Positions 36,010 to 47,400 of a stretch of 64,000 nt of DNA are shown in pieces; position 1 is the first letter of the stretch, and each line of letters begins with the position of its first letter. The stretch comes from Castor canadensis (lineage: Eukaryota; Chordata; Mammalia; Rodentia; Castoridae), in the NCBI RefSeq assembly GCF_047511655.1, contig NC_133390.1, positions 96,603,583 to 96,667,582 on the forward strand. Reading direction: 5' to 3'. The position numbers and the translations under genes were made by a program. Under the pieces are notes generated by a model. The model did no database searches. It was not told where the DNA came from and saw nothing but the letters and a program-made list of their open reading frames with translations.

Positions 36010-36470
36010 GGTAATTACCATATTCATGATCTCAAACATTTTTTCATTTCTTTGTGATGGGAACAGTCAAAATCTTCTCTACCAGCTACTTTGAAATGTG
36101 CCATAAATTATCACTAGCTATAATCACCATACTGTGCTACAAAACATTACAACTTATTCCTCCTTTCTAATTGTATTTTCTTACCCATTATCTAAGCTCC
36201 CTTCACCCCTCCTCCCCTTCTGCTCCAGTGACCATTCTTGTACTCTCTACTTCTATGCAATCAGCATTTTTAGTTTCTACATATGGAGTAAGAATACATG
36301 GCATTTTCCTTTCCATGCCTGGCTTAGTTCACTTAACCATTCAGGCCTCCAGTTCCACCCATGTTGTCATAAAAGCCAGGATTTCATTCATTTTTATAGT
36401 TGAATAATGCCTCACTGTGTATATAGACCACATTTCATGTATCCATTCATTGGCAATGGCCATCCCAATT
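36010..36470 (-). mobile_element. L1 3' UTR/ORF2 end, antisense
   Basis: GCTTAGTTCACTTAACCATT, ATAATGCCTCACTGTGTATA and TGTATCCATTCATTGGCAAT match the L1 ORF2 end in reverse; the left part is L1 3' UTR. The apparent reading frames here are shadows. Confidence 0.75.
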
Positions 36471-36499
36471 GATTTAGCTAGGGAACTTTGGATAAAATA

Positions 36500-36640
36500 C
36501 AGTACCTGTGTCCTGCTCCCAGAGTTTCTGATTTAACAAGTGAGGGGTAGAACCCAGGCACTGATGTTTTGAAAGGCTACCACAGGATTCCAAAGTATGG
36601 TTGGGGTTGAGAATCACTGACATGTGACCACACATAGGTG
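36500..36640 (+). mobile_element. MER5-like DNA transposon relic
   Basis: CAGAGTTTCTGATTTAACAA and GGTTGGGGTTGAGAATCACT fit a MER5A-type relic. Confidence 0.5.
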
Positions 36641-36644
36641 GTAT

Positions 36645-37485
36645 GTGTGTCAGTTTAAATTACCCCCTAAATCCAGTTGTCCTCACAAGGTACTGACACC
36701 CACAGGTGGTCTGTGCGTTCTAATTCCAGGGTTTAGCTTCCACAGGGAGAGCCATCACGATTTCTGTATCTGTCCATGCTAACTATGATTAGCATAATGA
36801 AGGTTAGAAAATGGCTTTTCATCAACAAAATTAATGACTTGTCAACCATGAATATGAGAAATGGTGTCTCTTTTTTTCCAAACTGTTGATATTATGTAAA
36901 CTGCCCACATGATTTTGGAAGAACTCACTTTCTTCCATAAGAGGGTGCAAGAACCCAATGAAGCTGCCAAGCCAGGATTGGCAAACTCTTCCAGGTGTTA
37001 AATATTTTCAGTTTTGTGGGCAAAAGCAAATCAAGTGATCATTGCACTACCAAGATGTACAGTGCAGTAGAAAGAAGTGACCAGAAGTGCCACAAGCTAT
37101 CTCTCTCGCTGCTGCTAAGATTTGCCATTGCTGCAATGCTAAGTTCTCCATATTGCCAAATAGCCATAACCAATAGGTGAGCAAATGAGCAAAGCTATTT
37201 GGACTGATATCATTTTTACACATCACAAACATTATTCTTCTTTTGATTTCAGCCATTGAAAAACTGCAAAAAGCAAAATGTAAAAATATTTCTGAACACT
37301 ACAACAGCTTCCTAACAAATGATGGGGGCCAGACTGCTGAACTGATGGGTGGGGGTCATAGTCCCACCTTTGGGTAAATGCCAAGGGAGGCTTTTTTGGT
37401 GCAGCCAGTGTCTCCAGACTGGAGTGATCTCAGGCTGCAGTCAGATCCACTGTCTGTTCCTAGTGACAGGCTGCTGGCCTGACAG
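36645..37485. other. Upstream flank of the TNFSF10-proximal LTR
   Basis: Nothing assigned. The part after about 37320 may belong to the LTR. Confidence 0.4.
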
Positions 37486-37489
37486 ATGC

Positions 37490-37862
37490 CACATGGTGCC
37501 TGCGGAGGAGGCCCTCCTTTTAAGAAAACAAAAGCAAGAACAGATGGAAGGTAGGGTGGATCTGGCTGCTGGAGTGGCCCAGATGGAACGCGGAAGTGAA
37601 AGCCAAGCTTGCAGAGAGGTTTCCATGCGCACTAGAAATTCAAACCATAGTCGCAGAAAGAGACAACCAATCAGAAGGGAGGGCCCAGGGAGCCAGCCAA
37701 TCAAAAGTGGCCTGACCAGAGGCGTGAAACCTATTCCTAACCCTATCTCTGCGTTATGCACTTTGCATAGCCACCTGCCATTCGATCCGTTTTTCATGAA
37801 GTTCTAATAAATCTTGGCTTTCTCCTACTCTGATTGGGTGAATTCTTCTACCCAAACCGCAG
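37490..37862 (+). mobile_element. Solo LTR, gammaretrovirus-like, directly upstream of TNFSF10 and in the same orientation
   Basis: The LTR has two CCAAT boxes (37667 and 37697), a downstream U3/R region, a poly(A) signal AATAAA at 37806-37811 and a short U5-like tail. It is clearly related to the LTR at 42145-42468: both share ATTCAAACCAT, CCAATCAAAAGTGGCCT and a CTGCCATTC segment in the same order. No TATAAA is left at the place where the other copy has one. The 5' edge is uncertain and could lie as far up as about 37320. No internal retroviral sequence follows, so it is read as a solo LTR. Confidence 0.65.
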
Positions 37863-38256
37863 CTACTCAAATCCTAGGCAGTGCTTAGGAGTTGGCATTT
37901 TTGCTGGGAGCAGCACATGCGTAGGACCCAGAAGGCCACGCAGGTTGGCAAGGGAAATGTTTGACTTAATCGCCTCACAGTCCTATCCGTGTGAATGGTT
38001 TTTAAGGGCGTATTTATCTCCTCACCCTTGACACAGATATTGAATAACACCTCTGGGGACGGTATGCTGATGGACTTCCCTGGCATGCTCACTCGCTGGG
38101 TGCTAGGTTTGGTTTGGTTTGCTGTGTGTATGTGTGTGTGGTGCTGGTCATTTCCTCGTTGAGAGGGAAAGAGAAACCAAAGAGGACTCCGCCCCCCTGC
38201 TGTGGGCTCCACAGTAACCTGCCAGAGTGACATGGGCAGTCAGACCAGAGAGGACC
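37863..38256 (+). promoter_or_regulatory. TNFSF10: TNFSF10 proximal promoter and 5' UTR region
   Basis: This is the 394-bp interval between the end of the upstream LTR and the start codon. It is more GC-rich near the ATG, with a run of C at about 38192, and shows no TATA box at a suitable place; TRAIL promoters are TATA-less as far as I recall. It holds an ISRE-type site at 38165 and a GTTTG-rich stretch at about 38105-38122. The transcription start cannot be read from sequence alone. Confidence 0.6.
38165..38178 (+). promoter_or_regulatory. ISRE/IRF-type element upstream of TNFSF10
   Basis: GGGAAAGAGAAACC matches the interferon-stimulated response element pattern GAAANNGAAAC. It lies 79 bases upstream of the ATG. 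TRAIL is a known interferon-induced gene, so the site fits the biology. Whether it lies upstream of the transcription start or in the 5' UTR is not known. Confidence 0.5.
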
Positions 38257-38400
38257 ATGTCCTACACGCAGCCCCCAGGGCGCCCCAGCCCTGGACAGAC
38301 CTGCAGGTTGATTCTGGTCTTCACCGTGCTCCTGCAGGTGGCCCTGCAGTCCTTCTCCGGGGCTGTGACTTACTTGTACTTCACCCACCAGCTGAAGCAG
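38257..38400 (+). CDS. TNFSF10: TNFSF10 exon 1, coding part (cytoplasmic tail and transmembrane anchor)
   Basis: This exon encodes 48 residues, beginning [16 protein letters not shown] and ending FTHQLKQ. Residues 17-42 are a near-continuous hydrophobic run, the signal-anchor of a type II protein. The start is the ATG at 38257: it has A at -3, and it leaves 16 residues up to the conserved GQTC, the same spacing I recall for the human protein. Upstream in-frame GTG codons (38227, 38202) are not credible starts. The donor is CAG/GTCAGT at 38401, phase 0. The anchor includes VLLQVALQ, about four residues longer than human but similar to mouse, as recalled. Confidence 0.93.
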
Positions 38401-41400
38401 GTCAGTCTAAGGCAGTCTCAGCAACTGTCAGCTTCTCTGTCTCTCTTTTACCTCTTGGCTTGCTCCTTCTGGAAAGCTTTCCTGTGGACAACTGCTAATG
38501 CACACAATACCAAGGACTTCCTGAAACTGTAAGTTCCAAAGCCTGTGGGATCAAGTGCAGCTATAGAACTGAGTCCACAGCTCCTAGCACACGCAGGCAG
38601 CAACATTCCTGAGGAATTTAGATTTTTTTCTTACAGTTATCAGTATTTTACAATACTAGCAATTGCTGGCCTTCGTGAATGCGTTTTTGCTAAATGATTT
38701 ATAGCTCTTGCCTCACGAATGCCTGAGGTTGAGGACAGCTGCGTCTGCTCACTGCACCTCTGCCATCCAGCATCTGGCTCCCACACATGCGGTCTGTAAA
38801 CACTTGCTGAGTGGACATCACTACTACAAGGCAGCAAGAGCAGAGTCAGGCCTGTACCCGAGTCAAGCTGGAAACCAGTGAGCATTATTGGTCTGAGCGC
38901 CAGGTGTGGACTCTAGACACACATGGCAGAAACTTCAGGCTTGGGCTAATGTTTTTTTTGTTTTGTTTTTTTGGCAGTACTGGGGTTTGAACTCAGGGCT
39001 TCACACTTGCAAGACAGGTGCTCTACTGCTCGAGCCAAACTTCCAGCTCTTTTTGCTCTGGCTATTTTGCAGGTAGGTTCTCTCTTTTTGCCTAGGCTAG
39101 GCTGGATTAGGATCCTCACATGGTATGTACCACCATGCCTAGGTGTTGGTTGAGATGGGGTCTCAGAACTTTTTTGCCCTAGCTGGCCTGGACCCACAGG
39201 CGTGAGCCACCAGCTTTAGGTTGCACTAATGTTCTTTATGTCCTACTTTCTTGCCCTCAGACTTCTTGCCTGCCACTTTCTCTCACTACTTTCTTTAAAA
39301 TATTTTAAATAAGTAGATGAAAAGTCTTCACATAGACAAGTCAGACTTTCAGAAGCCAGCAGGTGGGATAATGTACATTTGGTCTAAAATCAGAACCAAG
39401 GTTTGGAATGTCAGGTTTCATGTTCCTCTGAGACTGAGGGCTGGGAAGAGGTAAACCAGGTCTTTGAAATATTGTTTCAGTTTTAGATTTCTGTGTTGAC
39501 AAGAAGTGAGAACACAAAGTCCTGGCTTTGTGCCTTTTCCTTGGACACAGGCATGCTGTTTATAAAGTTTATAACAATAAAGTTATCAGATGGGCTCAGT
39601 ATTCCACTGCTCATGGGGAAATAACTGAAAATAGAATTGACACTCTATGCCCCTGGGATAGTACAGGCACCAATGAAGGTATGAATGCAGAGAAAAAGAG
39701 TTAGTGTCAGTTTAAGTTACGTATTTCTCAACTATTTGAAACTACGAATGCAAAATTGCTGAAAATAAACCAACTCAGCTTTTTGCTCCTTATGTGTATT
39801 TTTGACTAAGCACAAATTGCATAGTATTGAGAGTTGGAAGGGACTTTGGACCCCCAACTCCAAGCCCCATTGCTATTTCATAGGTGAGGAATCTAGAAAT
39901 CCACAGAAAAATGTGTCGCTCAAGCTCAGGCAAGGATTTGGAGGCACAGTAGAAGCTAGCAGCCAGGGTTCAGGGTTCAGGGTTCAGCGTGAGTAATGTT
40001 CTACCTTCCACAGCAAGGCGCCCATAGAGTCCTGAAACGTCAAAGCTGCATACTAGCTAGCTAGGAAATGCAAGGGTCTCAGAAAAATATAAATTGTGCA
40101 AAAGCCATAGAGTGTTAATATCTGCTAGAAAAATTCAGTTTGTATGCTTTGTGGAGTATGGATTTAGTTATCTCAATTGCTGAATGATTTTCCTTTGAAA
40201 ATGGATCGTCATGGATTTGGAAGCCTTGGGTTGGTAATAGAATTTACTGAGACAGGGAGTAGGAGAAAACACCGGACCTGGAGTGTGGAATCCCAGGAGA
40301 TTTGGCCTGGAGTACAAAACTTCAGCTTCAATATTTTTATGCATAAATATTGATTTCTGAACAAATAACACCCAGAGAGGGAGCCTCAACTACCCGCCTC
40401 ATCCTCACATGTTTCTTGCATGATGGTGCTTGGCAGTTTCTTCTGCAGACCTTGACATTGCTGGTGACTGACTGTGCGACAGGTTGTGTGCTGAGGTTAT
40501 TTTAAGAATGATTAATGATGATTAATGTTATGTGTCTCTCCCCCTCCTTCCTTTTCAGCTCAAAGTATGAATTTCCTGCAGTATTTAGTGGGCTGAGATC
40601 ATTCTCTAGCTGACCAACATGTGGGTGCTGGGGGAGGGGAGTATACAAGTGCTGTTTTCACTTCCATGCTTCTGGAGCATTTCACACTGGGTACTGTTCT
40701 TCAGCTCCAGAAGTCCTTGGTTCTGAGACGAGGGTATCCATGGTGACTGTGCTTCATGCTGTCTCAAGTTGTCTAGGCTAAGGCTGACCAGTCCTTGGTG
40801 GGGCACTTGATATCAGCAGGGTAGACTCCTTTGGTGACGCAGAGATTTTGGATGACACCACTGACTTTTTCTGCTGCCCAAGCATTAGTCTCTGGCAATC
40901 ATTTGGTACACGCGTGTAGTGCTGGCATGGAACCCAGGGCCTTGCACATGCTAGACAAGCCTCCTGCTACATCCCCAGCCCTTTCTGACATCATCTTCGG
41001 CAAAGCACAAATAGCATATAGGAGCACTTGTGAGGCTTTATGGAGAAGGGTCCCGTTCTTCTTCTTCTCCATCTGTGATGCCACAATGACAGGTCATTTC
41101 CTTGTTTGGAAACTTTCTCAGAAAGATGCAGACTTCAGAGTTCATACTTCACGTTTGCTGGCCTACCGGCTTCTTGTGAAGGTTCAGTACACATAACTGA
41201 GCCTTTCTTAACCCATCCTCCCTGCAATTCTTACAGTACAGTCTACAAGTTTCCACAAGCCAAAGTAGAACTAGGGTCTGTTTCTGGAAAATATCATCTC
41301 TGTTAAACATGCTTTTTCAAACTCCACACAGACAAGGAGACTCCTTATGTGTATTTTTGACTAATCACAAATTGCATAGTATTGATAGTTGGAAGGGACT

Positions 41401-44400
41401 TTGGACCCCCAACTCCAAGCCCCATTGCTTAGGAAATCTAACTAAGAGGATGACGTCTTCAAATGACCTTTCAATAACAATTTAATAAGCAACTACTGAA
41501 TACCTGGGTTCAAAATTGGGCTTTATCATTTGCTAGCTTTGCAATCTTGGAAAAATCACTTAACTTTCTCGAGCCTAGTTTGTGCAGCTATAAGACAGTG
41601 TAATTATACTGACTTTCTGGGATTGTTATGATGATGAAACAGCAATAGTTACCCAAGTCTCTAGCATATAAGAATTGTGGGGTGTCTGTTAATTCTCCTC
41701 CCTTTCTAGTAGTCAGCCAAGACACATGCATAAGTGGGGAGATGTTATTTGAAATTTCCTTTTTTTTTAAGTAGAAGAAAAATACAAAACTTGATTATGT
41801 ACACAGACAATTACATTAGTCAGCGCAGCAGAGGATCAGTTCAGTCTTAAAATCAGGCCAACTTGTAATGTGTGCAAATTACTGGAACCACTTGTGTATC
41901 GAGAAACAGCCTCACTCTGTTTATGCTGCAGAGTTAACAAAGATGAGACTATGCTGGCTCCATGTGAATAAACATAGGAGTGTGCCAATCTCTTACTAAA
42001 AGTATGATTATATTTATGTTGATTTTTTCCCTTAGAAATTTTCCTTCTAAACAAAGACCTTACAACAAAGTTTTCTTTACAGGCCATTCAATGGTAGCCA
42101 TAATTTTCATAATTACTTGTAAATAAAGCAAGAATCTTCCTCCATGTGGAGAAGGCCCCCCATTTTAAGGAAATATGGCAGACAAAAGGATACTAAGGAA
42201 CAGAAGGAATGGGGGAAGAGGGCGGATACAGCCCCCAGGGGACCCAGATGGCACAGAGATGTTCCAGAGCATAAGATATTCAAACCATGATTCCAGGAAG
42301 AGACGACCAGTGAGAAAGGTCCACAAAAATGGAAATAACCAATCAAAAGTGGCCTAACCTGAGGTATAAAATTTACTCTAAACCTGTCTTGAAATGCTAT
42401 ACCCCTTTCCATAGCTGCCTGCCATTCTATCCCCTTTCAGTGGCATCTTATATATGCCAAATAAAGAGACATGGTGAAGGGCAGAAAAAGGAGGTTTATT
42501 ACACAGTCCAGCACATAGGCCACATCACAGGAAGAGGCAAAGTAAGTAAGCACTCAGTCCATCTTCAGCTATCTTCAGGGTACAGACATGAGCTATCCAT
42601 TTAAATAGATAAAGAACTGAAAGCAAAGGGAGAGAGGTAAGATATGCATAAACAGTCTCAATCACAGATGTGGTCAGGCTAGTCATTATCTCAGTCTTTA
42701 TTCTGGAAGAGGTTCAGGTGTTATCCAGAGACATTGTCATCTGGCAGGTGGTCTGTTCTAAGGAGGCTCTGCTGTTAAGGGTAGTCTAGGTCTCTTGTGT
42801 AGAAGATAAGTTCTGTCTTTCCTGAACTCCAAGGTGATTGCAAAGTGACTACAGAGAGAATGGCTTAGAGCAAAGAAAGATACAAAATGAAGGAGAGATG
42901 CCATGCTTTTCTCCTGCTTTTAGTTAATTTGTGGGCCCAAGTATGGAGTCAGTGCTTTTCAGCAAAAGCAGATTAAACACTTCTTACAATATCTGGAAAG
43001 ACAAACAGCAGAATGTTGACAATTATGGTATCTAGATGGTAGGATATGGGCACCTTCCTTTTTATTTTTCTACACTTTATAAATTTTCTACAGTGAATGT
43101 CATAAAAATATCTATGGTGTCATATATGGTCTCATACAGATTTATGGTAGTGTTGTAGTCTCTGAGAATTCAGATCAGAAGATTTTAGTTCTTGTGCTCT
43201 GGTGAGGAAGAATTCAAGCAGAACACATGGACCTAGTGTAGGAAACAATGGACTTGACTTTAGATAAGAGGGGAAGAAGTTACAAAAGGCCATAATGGGC
43301 CGGATATGAGGTGGAGGCAGAGAGAAAAGATTTTTGTCTTAAGACATTTTTATAGCATCCTTAACTTGGATGTGGGAGGGACAATATTCTGAAAATATTC
43401 TTTTGTGGGATTGTTGAAGGGGGATGGTACTGTCTTCATTATCTGCTTCGGAGCTGACAATGGACTACAGACTTTACCTAATAGGAACATTGTCCCTCTG
43501 AAATGGGAGATTTGTATAGGACCGAAAGCCTCTGCTCAGCCCTGCTGGCTTAGGTGTTTAGCTAGAATGAGGGTCGGTATTCTGGGTTTTTGTCTCACAA
43601 AGCTGAAGAATAAACTTCACGATCAATGAGAGTCAGTAGAGTGGGAGAGTTTATTGAGATAGAAAAATAGCAGAGTAGAGCCTCCAGAGTTGGGTGTGTG
43701 TGTCTCAGGGGTGGGTTGCCACGGGTTGGTCTTTCTCTAGATGTTTATATTGCTGTAGTGGAGGAACTTCTAAGTTAACCCCCATTATTGGCCAACAACA
43801 ATCCAGGTGGCCCGACAGGCCAGTTAGTTGTGCACTTGTGCTGTCCATGCATTCCTGGCCCAGTGAGGCTTTTAATTATGCACCATGTGTTCACATGAAT
43901 TTCCTGGAAGGCCTGGTCATGTCTGTCATGTTCTTCTATATTAAGGAAAGGGTTTCCTATCACGCAACTTCCACAGCTGTTGTTTTGCACCAGAACTTGA
44001 ATGTTCTGTGGGTGCTGTGCTCTAACTGCCTGTGTTTATTCTACCTCCTAACCTTATTTCAGTCCCTCCTTCTGAAGGGTAATGAGTCTCTGGTTCCATT
44101 TCCAATATCAATTGAAGTTTCACAGATTTTAGGCGAGAAGAAATAAACTTAACAAATAGGTTAAAGACGCATGGACCTAACAGAAGGATTGTAAGTAGGC
44201 CCATAGAGGGTCCAGGAAAGGAAGTAGAAAAGATATTTTCTCATGAAAGTCATCCTCAGGTGGCTCATTCCTGAAGTTGAGAGGCCTGGTGGGTTAGTTT
44301 CTGAGTGTTAGTTTGAACTGGTCCTGATTTATTAACCCTAAAACAGCAGTTTTCCCTAAGCATAGTACAGGTTTCCCCTTGGATAGCAGTAAGCATATGT

Positions 44401-47400
44401 AAGGCCCTTCTGTTTTGCAAAACTTTTGCTGTTAAGGAGTTATCTTATTTCTGTATGTTGATGAGTTTGGGCTAAGGTATCTGAGGCATCAGTCATCTCA
44501 AGTGACAGATTTTTGTGGACCAGGGAAAAGGAGATAATCCCTCCCATTCCGTTCCCTATTCCTAAAGTGATGCCTAAGTCTGATAGGACTGGTATGAGTT
44601 GAATGGCCCATTTCCTTCTGTAAGATTGTACAAGTTCATACATAGGGAGGAGCATCTGAGTTTCTCCTGTACCTATGGAGATGGCAGGATATAGATATGC
44701 AAGAGTGCCTGTCCCTGCCCAGTTGGAAGGTAGACAGATAAGTTTTTCTTTTCCACGTACAAAGTATAGCCCTTTTCGTTATATGCAGGAATATATATAC
44801 AGAAAGAAATGAGTTCTTTGCCAAAGAAAGACTGATATCCTGTGGAGCTTCCCAGGATTTAGAATTCAGCTGACAGTGTGGTGGTAGCCAAGGGGGCTAA
44901 GCATGGAGTCTGAGGATGAATAGGGGAAGCAGTTCCATTTTCCCAGAAAAGCATGGCTCTCCTTTAATCTACCCAAAGGATCTAGGGAAAGGAGGAAAAG
45001 TACCCTGAGGTGGATCCTCATATGCATATGTCCTTGCATTTGGGAGATAACAGCAGTTGAATCGCATATGAGGTGGATCCTCATATGCATATGTCCTTGC
45101 ATTTGGGAGATAACAGCAGTTGAATCGCATATGAGGTGGATCCTCATATGCATATGTCCTTGCATTTGGGAGATAACAGCAGTTGAATTGCATCCTGAAA
45201 AGCAACCTAGACAGAGCCGAGCAGTTCCGTGAGTCCGCGAGTGGAGAGTAATATCTAGAGTAAAGGAAAACCTCACTTAGCTAGAGGACTGGTGGTGTGG
45301 GTGAAGAATTTTTGATAATTATCTTTAATAGTTATAGTCACATTGTCAAGATTATTAGGTAAGGTTCCCACCTGAGTTCCAGAGGGATGTACAGTCTTGA
45401 TACAGGTCAGAGCTTGACTTATGAGTTCTACAGAACTAAGTAGAGGGCATAAGATAGGGGGAGCTTCCCATAAAAGGCTCATTTAGTCTGCTGAGGTAGT
45501 ATAAAACTTCAATAGGGAGCTGATTTGCAGAAGGTCCCCAGTAATAAATAAAGACAATTCAGCTTTAGAGGGGACCCTCTCATGGGGAGTAGCAGGGTAT
45601 ACCTTTCCAGAACCATGAGGGGAAGAGCCCACAGCCTACATTTAGAAGCATATGATGATTTTGCATGTTGTGATAATCTGTGTGCAGTCTTCATAGCTCC
45701 AAAACATGGATGTGGGGTGAGAAAATCCTGAATTGGACCCTTCCAACGGAAAGGAGAATGGAGAGAGCGCTAGATAAAAGAGGGGAAATATATTCATGTC
45801 TGCTGGTGGGGAAACACTGTAGTGACTGGGATCCAGGTATAAATACATATGGGGTGGCATGAAGTTCACTGGGTCTCCATGAACCCAAAGGTCCATTATA
45901 AATTCCAAGCATTGGGGAGGGTCTGGCATAGCTGTTTGATTTTGAGAGGCACACCGCAGATATTCTCTGGAAAAATGTATATAGAGAGCTCATAGGGGCA
46001 GAATCTTTTTAGATGAAGAATAGCCCCCCTCCCAAACAGCTAGAACGAAGAAAATAGAAAGGCAAAGAAGGAGTTTTTCTGTAATTGTCCACTCAAGAGG
46101 GCTTACAGAATATACTCCTACCCTGAGGACCAGAGATAGAAGGATCCTAAGGAGGCCAGTAACCAGTATAAACTTATAGTCATTACTTATCTTGAGATGG
46201 AGAGGTGTCTTTGGTTTAAACAGAAATTTAAGATCTTCTAGTGGCTCACAGGTATAGGAGTCAGGGTTCTTCTCCTTCTCTGCATCTTGATTTTAAGGAT
46301 TCCTCTCCTTCATTCCATTGTTTGACTCTCAAGTGGTGAATCCAGGAGTCTATTCCCATCCCTTTTATAGCCACTGAGGTGGATGGGATCACAGTTTAAG
46401 GTCTGTCCCAGGTGGGACCTGAAGAAGGGAAGAGAGATGGGAGAGAGGTAACCAATACCACATCCATAGAGTGTAATATGGGGCACCTTCACTGTCTCGG
46501 GTGGGCCTTTAGTAAATTCTGTAAGGTTTGTTGGATTTTTCTTGGTGACATTATATCCCATATTTGGTCAGAGGAATCTTTGTCTAATAAAAGGTTGTTG
46601 TTAAGGAATGGGTATTCGTATAACAACTCATAAAGACTCAGGCCCATAATAAGGCAATGGGGAATAGAGTGGGCCAGGATAGGTGTGTCTCCCAAGTCTC
46701 CGAAGATGTGTGTTAAGAAGGTCATTAACCTTTTCTACTTTTCCTGAGGACTGTGATCTCCAGACACAATATAAGTGATATTGGATTCTTAGCGCCTTGG
46801 AGACTCCCTGAGTAATAGCAGTTTTGAAGAAGAGACTATTGTCACTCTATAGACTCCTAGGAAGTCTAAATCTAGGAATGATCTCAGAGACTAAAATTCG
46901 TGCTACTTCAGAAGCTCTCTCAGTTCTACAAGGGAAAGCTTCCACCCAGTTAGCAAGTGTGTCTATCCATACCAGGAGAAATTGTGTTCCCTTGGTCTTC
47001 AGCATGTGAGCAAAGTCTACTTGCCAGTCTTCTACAGGGTGTTTGCCCTTTCTTTGAATACCTGGAGGAAAGAAAACTATATTAATTTAGAGTACTCCAA
47101 CCACAGGTTGATTTAAAGACAAGAGAGGATCGACCACGTGTCTACCATCCCTAGGGAATGGCAAGATGGCACTGACCATGTGGCTGTCATCCTTATACAA
47201 TTGTAAAAATGACTGTCACAGGGTAGGACCACCTGAAAAAGGTATGGTGGTTCCATCATGGCAGCAGCATTTCCTGTGACTATATGATCTCTCCAGAAGG
47301 GTTTTACATGAAATATACAGCCATGTTATATGCAACATACAAGCTTCACATAGAAATCTGTTATAGGAATAAAAGACATCTCCCACTGACAGACAGATGT

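Noticed and set aside
37349-37807. 152-codon plus and 118-codon minus frames
   Set aside because: Both lie over the LTR upstream of exon 1; long open frames in both strands reflect composition.
38202-38498. Longer upstream frame starts (GTG at 38202 and 38227) for TNFSF10
   Set aside because: They are GTG codons in a mammalian gene; the ATG at 38257 has a good context and matches family length.
39967-39987. Interstitial telomere repeat
   Set aside because: The unit is GGTTCA, not TTAGGG, and only about three and a half copies are present.
43694-44146. 150-codon plus-strand frame
   Set aside because: It is antisense to the ERV LTR and the Env tail relic.
45006-45194. CRISPR-like array
   Set aside because: The units are contiguous 63-bp tandem copies without spacers, in a vertebrate ERV.
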